A DNA stretch of 64,000 bases from Candidatus Sumerlaeota bacterium (GTDB taxonomy: Bacteria > Sumerlaeota > Sumerlaeia > Sumerlaeales > Sumerlaeaceae), in contig JAAZBM010000014.1 of the NCBI GenBank assembly GCA_012513815.1, forward strand, positions 502,309 to 566,308, in the 5' to 3' direction. A program made the translations under genes and the position numbers. The notes beneath the pieces were generated by a model. That model made no database searches. It had not been told where the DNA came from and saw nothing but the letters and a program-made list of their open reading frames with translations. Below, in pieces: positions 56,301 through 64,000 of the stretch. How positions within the stretch are numbered: position 1 is the first letter of the stretch; every line of letters begins with the position of its first letter.

Positions 56301-57287
56301 ATCAGAAGGAGGCTCGGGAGGAGCGACAACCCAGTTTGTAATTTCGGGGTTGAACACAATGTCGGCATCGATGATTGTACCGGCTTCGTATGAGCCATAG
56401 AAGTGATTGTGAAGCAGGTCTTGAATAAGTCCCCAGTCCGTTCCTGAGGTGTTGATGTCTGTGTACGCGGGCTTCATGTTGCGCGCCATCACCACGTAAC
56501 CGCCATCATTGCCGGAATCATCACCACTACCGGAATCATCGCCACTGCCGGAATCATCACCGGTATCGCCGGTATCACCGGAATCATCTGTATCATCGTC
56601 TGTTCCGCCACCACCGGAAACAGCACCACCCTCGGAACCTGTCGTATCGATGAAGGATTCCGGGAGTTGTGACGGGTCGCTCAAGTCGACGTCGCGTGTG
56701 AAGTACCAAAGGACTGTCATGCCTTCGAGCGCTCCGCCATATTGTCCGGCAACTGGAGTCGGGAAGAGGTATCCCTGATCTTCCCATGTGATTGTGTTAC
56801 AGCCGTCAAGTCCGGTTGAGTTGGGGCCAAGCATATGGCTAAGGTCTTTGGGGCCTTTGTCGGAACGAAGGATAGAACCGGCAAAAGTAAATTCGGCGTT
56901 GACAGAATTCCAGCTTGCCAATGCGTTGTTGATGGCTTCCTGAACATCGTTAATCAGGATGTCGCGGTCATTGCCGGGAATCGCATCGGGCTCAACGTTC
57001 ATCCAATTCGCAATCAGATAGAACGGAACAGGTTGGTCTTTTTCGCTCCATTTCAAGCTCGCGGCTTTGAAGTAGTCATCCGCAGCTGTATAGGGAACAC
57101 TGCCGGCGCGTGGAGAGAGAATTTTGATACTCCCTGCAGCTTGGATATCCAGACCGGTCGTGAGTGTGGCGCAAAAGCCGATAAATGCTCCTAACACAGC
57201 GGCACATGTTTTAATTCGCCCAATATGTTTGCTCATGAAATTATCCTTCAGTTCTTGTTTCATCATAGTTAAATCTTTAACGCACAT
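50364..57287 (-). CDS. giant secreted protein: matrixin-like metalloprotease region, TSP type 3 repeats, FG-GAP/VCBS repeats, IPT/TIG-like C-terminus
   Basis: [61 protein letters not shown]-type repeats; [24 protein letters not shown]. Confidence 0.88.
   Translation of the reverse strand: [2307 protein letters not shown]
56505..56610 (-). repeat. low-complexity coding repeat (GDDSGS)n acidic linker
   Basis: Iterated ggaatcatcaccactaccggaatcatcgccactgcc; encodes [32 protein letters not shown]. Confidence 0.8.
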
Positions 57288-57317
57288 TGTTACTTGTGAG
57301 GTGGGTGTTGCTGGTTG

Positions 57318-58073
57318 TTACTTTTCTGTTTCTTTGACTTGTTTTTCGAATTCGTCCATACCGATGACAGCCGGCAGAACGTCAATCAAGGGCGTTTGCA
57401 AGAGGACTGAGCCGTCTTCTCCGGCGGCCTTCTGAGTCGCGCTCATTGCAGACATTCTGTTTTTGATTGTCTCGGCATTGCCGGATTCGACGCGGCCTTC
57501 TGAGTAAGCGTCGATAAACTTTTTGAGGATTGCGTCGTTATGCGCATAGCCGTAGTTTTCCATGTTGAAGCGCACGAGCTTCTTTTTGCCATTATCCGCG
57601 CTATCCGTGAAGACAGTGTATTTTCCCTGCCATCCGCCTACAACTTTGGGAGACATCGGCAATTTGGAGTCTTTGTTGACATTGGCTTTTGCCTTGGTTC
57701 CCGGGGCAACTTCCTTCAGGAACAGTGCAGCTTCTTCGTTAGGATACATCTGGGCTTGCTGCGGAACCATCTGAGCTAGAGCGTAAAGGGGGTGTTTGCC
57801 TCCGGGCGTTGACACGGAGAGTTTGGAGCCGGCTTTGCGCATGCCCTTCAGAGATTGAGTGACCTCAAATTCGTAGGTGGTTTCGATATTTTTGCCCACC
57901 ATCGCAGTGGATTTCTTGATACACTTGCCGACGACGACCGAATCGCTACTTTGCGCCAATTGCTTGATTGTCGCAGGTCCGCTCGTCATTTGGTCTGCCG
58001 AAGCGTCGACGGCTGAGAATGTCAGCGCCGCCATGAAACCACAGACGATTGCATTGTTAAACCAACTTATCAT
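57318..58073 (-). CDS. secreted hypothetical protein (251 aa)
   Basis: Signal peptide; SSDSVVVGKCIKKSTAMVGKNIETTYEFEVTQSLKG; directly upstream of the giant metalloprotease-like gene. Confidence 0.7.
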   Translation of the reverse strand: MISWFNNAIVCGFMAALTFSAVDASADQMTSGPATIKQLAQSSDSVVVGKCIKKSTAMVGKNIETTYEFEVTQSLKGMRKAGSKLSVSTPGGKHPLYALAQMVPQQAQMYPNEEAALFLKEVAPGTKAKANVNKDSKLPMSPKVVGGWQGKYTVFTDSADNGKKKLVRFNMENYGYAHNDAILKKFIDAYSEGRVESGNAETIKNRMSAMSATQKAAGEDGSVLLQTPLIDVLPAVIGMDEFEKQVKETEK

Positions 58074-58358
58074 TGCCTTGTACCTAACTCTTGTTTGTTT
58101 ACCGACAGTTATGCCGACATAAAATGCTATGGATATGTATTACATACACAATAATATAATACACTTATTGCTTTGCAGAATACAATAACATTTTTTAAAA
58201 AGAGTGCGGAAAATACACTTTTTTGCATAAATAGCCTTCCGAAACTCTGAGCTGCAAGCGAAATAAACGCTTTTTGTTTGAACAGCCACACGTTCTCTCT
58301 CGGTTTTTTGACTATAGAAGTGATGCAATTCATGTTGTTTTGGGTGTCATCCGGGGCA

Positions 58359-59048
58359 CTAAAACAACTGTTTTGGGTAGACGTCTTTCTGATCTAAATC
58401 TCTTTGCCATCTGTAAATGTTGCCGGACGATATGGTTCCATTCGTGGGGTCATAAAACAGTTTGGAGCTTAATCGGATACTCGCCGGTTCGGAGGGATAA
58501 CCCCATCGTCCCCCTTCGTAGGCTCGCACGATTCCCATGTATTTGTCCGGGCCGACCGACACAATCATGTAATTGCCTTCTGAGTTATAGGAGGCTTGGT
58601 TCTTTTGAACCCGAAGCCAGTTTTGTGTTTGGATTTCATCCCAAAAGTCTATCCAAGCGCAACTGGGATCATAATTGCCACCCATGACCGGCGTGTTAAA
58701 GATGTCCACCGGGATTGTCGTGATATAGGCAATGGGGGTGGTCAGGACATGCATATATTTGCCCTTTTCGGACAGTGGAGGGAACGGCCATGCCACAGCG
58801 CTGGGAGTTCCGAATCCGTCCATGTCACGGCGTAAGGGGACATTGTTGTTGTCAACGCGATATGCTTCGACGGCGTTCGCGATAACACGTTGGTCTGACT
58901 TGACACGGGCGACCTTGGCGCGCACCTGAGCTTCCAAGAAGTTGGGCACGGCGATGGATGACAGAATTGAGATGATAGCTACCACTACCAACAGTTCAAT
59001 GAGCGTGAATCCGTCTGTTATGTTCGCCGTGGAATGGCGCCTCATCAT
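58359..59048 (-). CDS. type II secretion / type IV pseudopilin-like protein
   Basis: DGFTLIELLVVVAIISILSSIAVPNFLEAQ prepilin N-terminal motif. Confidence 0.9.
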   Translation of the reverse strand: MMRRHSTANITDGFTLIELLVVVAIISILSSIAVPNFLEAQVRAKVARVKSDQRVIANAVEAYRVDNNNVPLRRDMDGFGTPSAVAWPFPPLSEKGKYMHVLTTPIAYITTIPVDIFNTPVMGGNYDPSCAWIDFWDEIQTQNWLRVQKNQASYNSEGNYMIVSVGPDKYMGIVRAYEGGRWGYPSEPASIRLSSKLFYDPTNGTISSGNIYRWQRDLDQKDVYPKQLF

Positions 59049-59180
59049 CCTCTTCCCAAATCCTTACCAGTGTTGCAGTCAAAAGCCGTCGCGTATGACA
59101 CCAGACACTTTTCTCGTAGTATACTCAAGTATATGTACATTTGTGTTCTTCTCTCAACTATACACGCAGGATTATGTCTT

Positions 59181-61769
59181 TTATGGAAAAAGAACAATGT
59201 CCGTCGTGTCCGCACCTTTTGCGTTGAGCGTGAGATTCTCAGTCGTCGTTTCATCGTCCTCGATACGGATCGAATTGTCCTTGACGAGGCCTGTGGTCTC
59301 CGTATTGTTTTCCGGCTCAGGAGTTGCGAGATCTCCCCACAGTCGCAACATATCGGCCGTTACCGGGCTTTCGGTTCGCGGCGGATAAGTCGGCAATTCT
59401 CGGCGAATTTCACGGCTTCGCAATGCACGCACAGACAGATATCGGTCGTAGATATCACGTCGGGTGCAGAACGCGAACTCGTTTCCGCTATTCGAAAACT
59501 CTTTGTCTTTTGTGTCAAGCCAGATTTCTCGCCAGAGAATGTAGTGAAACAGTTTTCCCCATTCGATTTGACTTTTTGTGAGCGCAATCATCGACGGTGT
59601 GTCGAGTCGTGCGGTTGGCAACGCATAGCGCCAAATGCCGCATAACCGTTTGATATCGAGCATGGGTGGCTCCCACCATTCGCGGATTTTGAGCCGACTT
59701 GCGACATAGTTCTGCATGATGTTTGTGTTCGTCGATGCCTGATACCAATCGGCGATGACCACCGGACGCGTCGTTGTGTCCAACGTCTCGCCTTCCTCGG
59801 CCATCGGATTTCTCGTATCCCTCAGATACCAGTAAAGCGGCCAACTAACTTCGCCTTCCATGAAGTATGGGATGTAGATGCCTAACCCCGTGTCGTGGGC
59901 GATTTTGCGGAAGTCTTCAACAGCGATTTCGACATCCGGATGTGTGTGGTTATAAACTAACCGTTCGGCGGGACTATGTGGATGAATGAAGCACACGAAG
60001 CAGAGCAGTCTGAACTGCCAAATCAGTGCCGCTGCAACAATAACCCAAAGCGTTCTCGTGCGCCAGAGAGGTTTATGCGTTGTCCTGTAGCGCTCGTAAA
60101 AAACTTGAACATCGTATCCGAACAACAGACAAGCCGGAACAACAATGTGCACCGAAAGCCATGGAACTTTTTCGCCTGCGTAACTATAGGCAAAAAGCAT
60201 CGTAATGAACCAAAAGATGAGAAATGATTCGATGAACCGTTTTCGCAGGAACAAAACAGGAACGAAGTATAGCAGTACTTGCACATAGAACAGAACAAGT
60301 TGCAAATGAACGGGCGAAGTGAGATGGAATGTTTTGTCCATCCATCCCCAATGAATGAGTCCCATACTGCCGCAAATCGCGGAAATAATCGCGAGTACAA
60401 CCTGAGGAATCACGAGCCAAAGCGTATGACGAACGCCGTCTCGGTCGTGAATCATCCAACGCCAACGGCTCCATGCGATAAAAAGCAACAAGGGAAGTTC
60501 GTACATGAAAATAATCGGCAGATGGTAGTGAAATGGCCCCTTGATGCGATGGAGCAAATGCTGATCCCACCAGTAATCCCACGTGTTTTTGTAGAGTTGT
60601 ATCGCGGTTAGGACGACGGGATTTCCTTTGAAGTCCGTTCCTCGCACATTGGTGAACCATGTCGTAAACAGCATCTGATAGAACGCGATACCCAGTAGCA
60701 ACGCAGTGAGGATGACCAGACGATTCGAGTTAAAATTCCGAACAAAAGCACCCGTAACACCCATCTTCCCGGTGGGGAAACAGGCTTGCGTTTGACCGAA
60801 GGCGATGACGACCCAACAGACGAATATCATGATGACCCAGCACAGCATCGGAGCGATAATTCCGGGCAAGATACTCATTGCCCCGGGCCAAAGTCGCCAT
60901 GCCAATAGCATCAGTAAACCACCAATGATAATGGACATAAGCAATGATGTCAGACAAATCTGTCGAGTTTTTTTTTCGCGAGTCGGCGCGTCTACAATTG
61001 CCGGGCAAACGACTTCGCCCGTTGGTGTCTGACGAGGTTGTGTTAGTGGGAGACGGCGGCCTGCCAACCAGTCGGCAACGCTCACAACGACCAAATATCC
61101 GACGCAACACGCGAAGAAAAAGATGGAGCTTTCCATCATGCAAAATGCCAGAACAGCCCCAGTTATCCCCCAGAACCAATAGTGTGCGCGGCCTGTTTGC
61201 ATAGCACGCAGAACGCAGAGCGCACACCAACAAATCACAACGGCGAAGGGAACATCGTTGCGGAGGAATCGCCCGTAGTAACACAGTGTCGGCGAAAACA
61301 CGACAGCGGCCATAGCTCCGACCATGCCCCAACGTCCCAGATAGTGCCGCCAGTACCAAAGGAGCGGAAGCAGTGCCAATGCACCAAGAACAACAGGAAG
61401 ACGCATGGTGAATTTGCTGTCTCCGAATAGCAAAAAGAAAAAGGCATTGACATTTTGCAACAACGCGCCGTGCAGTATCGGCTGATAAACATAGCCATTG
61501 CCGATGAAAAGTTCATAGGCGTAGTAGGCAAACAAACTCTCGTCGTGATGCAGAGGTTTCTCGGACAGCCACACGAAGCGTGTCGCAATCGCGATGAGCA
61601 CGAGCATTGCGATGACGGCATACCGGAAGAGTTTGTCGCGACCAAGCGACAAGCCCCCCCTGTTGTCAGTTGTGTTAGCGGGTGTTATCAAAATCTGTAC
61701 CCCCTCCGGACAGCAATCAGCCAAACAGGAATCTTTTTGCGGCGCGCAATGTTGTTTGCATTCCGACAT
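59181..61769 (-). CDS. multi-TM GT-C glycosyltransferase-like protein (TIGR03663-like)
   Basis: WLSEKPLHHDESLFAYYAYELFIGNGYVYQPILHGALLQNVNAFFFLLFGDSKFTMRLP; start proposed at ATG 61769 rather than 61853. Confidence 0.8.
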   Translation of the reverse strand: MSECKQHCAPQKDSCLADCCPEGVQILITPANTTDNRGGLSLGRDKLFRYAVIAMLVLIAIATRFVWLSEKPLHHDESLFAYYAYELFIGNGYVYQPILHGALLQNVNAFFFLLFGDSKFTMRLPVVLGALALLPLLWYWRHYLGRWGMVGAMAAVVFSPTLCYYGRFLRNDVPFAVVICWCALCVLRAMQTGRAHYWFWGITGAVLAFCMMESSIFFFACCVGYLVVVSVADWLAGRRLPLTQPRQTPTGEVVCPAIVDAPTREKKTRQICLTSLLMSIIIGGLLMLLAWRLWPGAMSILPGIIAPMLCWVIMIFVCWVVIAFGQTQACFPTGKMGVTGAFVRNFNSNRLVILTALLLGIAFYQMLFTTWFTNVRGTDFKGNPVVLTAIQLYKNTWDYWWDQHLLHRIKGPFHYHLPIIFMYELPLLLFIAWSRWRWMIHDRDGVRHTLWLVIPQVVLAIISAICGSMGLIHWGWMDKTFHLTSPVHLQLVLFYVQVLLYFVPVLFLRKRFIESFLIFWFITMLFAYSYAGEKVPWLSVHIVVPACLLFGYDVQVFYERYRTTHKPLWRTRTLWVIVAAALIWQFRLLCFVCFIHPHSPAERLVYNHTHPDVEIAVEDFRKIAHDTGLGIYIPYFMEGEVSWPLYWYLRDTRNPMAEEGETLDTTTRPVVIADWYQASTNTNIMQNYVASRLKIREWWEPPMLDIKRLCGIWRYALPTARLDTPSMIALTKSQIEWGKLFHYILWREIWLDTKDKEFSNSGNEFAFCTRRDIYDRYLSVRALRSREIRRELPTYPPRTESPVTADMLRLWGDLATPEPENNTETTGLVKDNSIRIEDDETTTENLTLNAKGADTTDIVLFP

Positions 61770-62502
61770 CCGCGATGGATTCCGCGAGAGGCACTTGTTT
61801 CGGACAGGCACGGACACAGTTCTGCGCATTACCACAAGCTGCGACGCCGCCATCCTCGAGCAGCGCGTCCAGTCGCTCGCTTTTCATATAGCTTCCAGTT
61901 GGATGCGCGTTGAACAGTCGTACCTGAGCAATGGGTGCGGCGCCGACAAACGCGCTCCGGTCATTGACTTGTGGGCAAACAGACAAGCAGCAACCACAGG
62001 TCATGCATTTGGAAATGGCGTACATTTTCTCGCGGATTTTTTCGTTCATCCGCGGTCCACTACCGATGGGATACGTCCCATCGATATGAATCCACGCTTT
62101 CACGCGTTTGAGATTGTCAAACATAACTTGTCGGTCGACAACCAAGTCGCGCACGACAGGGAACTTGTGTAATGGTTCGAGAATGATTGGGTCCGGGAGT
62201 TGGTCAATAAGCGCAGAACATGCTTGCCGTGGCCGACCACAGATAAACATGCTGCATGCGCCGCAAACTTCTTCGAGGCAGCTGCAATCCCAGACAACCG
62301 GGGCAACCGTTTTGCCGTCAGCTGTAACGGGATTCACCTGAATCTCCATGAGCACCGAGATGACGTTCATCCCTGGACGATAGGGAATGCGAAAGTGTTG
62401 CCGATATGGTTTAGCTTCCGAGCCATCGCGGCGCAGAATCTCGACATTAATCTCTGTTCTTTGAGAAACTTGCATCCCTGACACCATGGTGTTCTCCATC
62501 AT
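61717..62502 (-). CDS. sdhB: succinate dehydrogenase/fumarate reductase iron-sulfur subunit-like protein
   Basis: CSCLEEVCGACSMFICGRPRQAC ([2Fe-2S]), CMTCGCCLSVCP and CGNAQNCVRACPKQVP. Confidence 0.9.
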   Translation of the reverse strand: MMENTMVSGMQVSQRTEINVEILRRDGSEAKPYRQHFRIPYRPGMNVISVLMEIQVNPVTADGKTVAPVVWDCSCLEEVCGACSMFICGRPRQACSALIDQLPDPIILEPLHKFPVVRDLVVDRQVMFDNLKRVKAWIHIDGTYPIGSGPRMNEKIREKMYAISKCMTCGCCLSVCPQVNDRSAFVGAAPIAQVRLFNAHPTGSYMKSERLDALLEDGGVAACGNAQNCVRACPKQVPLAESIADVGMQTTLRAAKRFLFG

Positions 62503-62520
62503 AAAAATCCAACGAGAGCT

Positions 62521-63618
62521 TTATGCGTCTTCCGAGCCCTCGGTGCTTTCACCCATGAGCGACAAGAGCTTTTCGCGCATATCGTTCGGATAGTGGGCGC
62601 GTTCGAGGCAGATTTCACCGGTGATGATTCCTTGTTTGTAGAGCATCACAAGATAATCGTCCATGGTGACCATGCCCTGTTTGGCGCTAGTCTGCATTGT
62701 CGAAATAATACGGTTCGTTTTTCTTTCACGAATCAGGTTTGCGACAGCGGGTGTGTTATGAAGAATTTCATAAGCAGCGACACGACCACGGCCTGTGGCG
62801 CGTGGCAACAGCGTTTGCGCAACAATCGTTCTCAAGGCGACCGAAATAACGGCACGCATCTGTTCCTGTTGGTTCACAGGGAACTGGTCGATGATACGGT
62901 TAATTGTTTCTGATGCGCTGATGGTGTGCAATGTTCCGAAGACCAAGTGACCCGTTTCAGCAGCGGTGATAGCCGCCTCAGTTGTTTCAAGGTCGCGCAT
63001 TTCGCCGACGAGAATCACGTCGGGGTCCATACGCAACGCGCCACGCAAGGCGAAAGCGAAACTCGGTGTATCCACATGGAGTTCACGGTGCGTGACGATA
63101 GCCTTTTTGTGCGGGTGAATGTATTCGAGAGGATCTTCAATTGTGATGATATGGACAGCTCTGTTCGCGTTGATGTAGTCCATAAGCGTCGCCAAAGTCG
63201 TGGTTTTACCGGAACCTGTAGGCCCAGTGACCAGAACCAAACCACGGTGCGCGTTGAGCACTTCGAGGATGGATTCTTGCGGCAAACCTAATTGCTCGAA
63301 CGTCAAAATACGCGAAGGAATCAGTCGCATGACGATGGATATATTTCCGCGAGCACGGAAAACGGCGCAACGGAAACGTGCTTGATCACTGTATGAATAG
63401 GCGAAGTCAGCGCCGCCTTCTTCCTGAATTTTCTGCTGATAGCGAGGCGGAGTAATCTCTCGCATCAAGCGTTCACTGTCATCAGGAGTAATAATCGTCG
63501 GGTCAATAACATCGAGTGTTCCGTGAAGACGCATAACAGCGGGTTTTCCGACAGAAACATGGAGGTCAGAACCATCACGCTCAACAACAAGTTTGAGCAT
63601 TTCATTCATTTCAAGCAT
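62521..63618 (-). CDS. pilT: twitching motility ATPase PilT
   Basis: VTGPTGSGKTTTLATLMDYIN, ALRMDPDVILVGEMRDLETTEAAITAAETGHLVFGTLHT. Confidence 0.95.
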   Translation of the reverse strand: MLEMNEMLKLVVERDGSDLHVSVGKPAVMRLHGTLDVIDPTIITPDDSERLMREITPPRYQQKIQEEGGADFAYSYSDQARFRCAVFRARGNISIVMRLIPSRILTFEQLGLPQESILEVLNAHRGLVLVTGPTGSGKTTTLATLMDYINANRAVHIITIEDPLEYIHPHKKAIVTHRELHVDTPSFAFALRGALRMDPDVILVGEMRDLETTEAAITAAETGHLVFGTLHTISASETINRIIDQFPVNQQEQMRAVISVALRTIVAQTLLPRATGRGRVAAYEILHNTPAVANLIRERKTNRIISTMQTSAKQGMVTMDDYLVMLYKQGIITGEICLERAHYPNDMREKLLSLMGESTEGSEDA

Positions 63619-63823
63619 ATGAAACTATCCAAAGAGCCTTTCATAAATATAGCAACTTAACTAATAATGTTATACAGTTTCACTGCTGTTAATGCGCAAC
63701 TTTTATTCTCGTCGTTGTCAACTGCGAATGCAACAAAATACAATGGCGAAGAATATTTCGATTATTATGCCAAAATGACGATAGATATTCGTACAACCGG
63801 TCAACAACATTTTTAGGTTTATT

Positions 63824-64000
63824 ATGTCAACGATTCAATGTAAGTGCTGCGGTAAAGACGTTTCATCTGATAGTGCAACTTGTCCATACTGTGGGTCATC
63901 CATCAATCACTACGGCAGTCAAAGCGATGTGCCACCTCCCATGCAGGGATCATACAAGTCAGAGAAATCTGAGCCGGCATGGGAAACATCAGATGGTTCG
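63824..64000 (+). CDS. zinc-ribbon protein, 3' truncated by the window edge
   Basis: ATG 63824; MSTIQCKCCGKDVSSDSATCPYCGSSINHYGSQSDVPPPMQG, open to the end. Confidence 0.65.
   Translation, partial: MSTIQCKCCGKDVSSDSATCPYCGSSINHYGSQSDVPPPMQGSYKSEKSEPAWETSDGS

Noticed and set aside
1-64000. tRNA/rRNA genes, integrases, transposases
   Set aside because: No recognisable T-loop/acceptor patterns in intergenic regions and no mobile-element proteins in the ORF list; a tRNAscan/Infernal run would be decisive.

Overview
64 kb of bacterial chromosome, gene-dense, with no rRNA, tRNA, CRISPR array, transposase or phage genes that I could recognise by eye. Housekeeping genes: pbpC-like PBP1C, RNase H-dprA, parA/parB, leucyl aminopeptidase, M3 oligopeptidase, an sdhB-type Fe-S subunit, PilT, a type II pseudopilin, an acyl-CoA synthetase and a MATE exporter. 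Between them lie large secreted or surface proteins: two paralogous CARDB-like proteins (one a GLUG-repeat giant of 2625 aa), a GH18 multidomain protein, chitobiase-C-like and beta-helix-like proteins with a shared C-terminal motif, and a 2307-aa matrixin-like/TSP3/FG-GAP protein whose zinc motif lacks the catalytic Glu. The most interesting locus is a compact seven-gene + strand operon (33231-40031): an ASKHA ATPase of the MutL/GlmL type, a DUF6754-like protein and five uncharacterised, mostly membrane proteins, with no glutamate mutase nearby. It is followed by terminator hairpins and a decayed TIR-domain gene. A second accessory locus (28.3-33.0 kb, - strand) combines a secreted SagB-like nitroreductase, an unlisted 47-aa Cys-rich small ORF with a strong Shine-Dalgarno, DUF1573-like proteins, a frameshifted Cys-rich secreted protein and two paralogous anchored proteins. 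A third (20.1-23.2 kb) is a tandem family of small membrane proteins flanked by CTCTCAACTCTTAACTC-type repeats.
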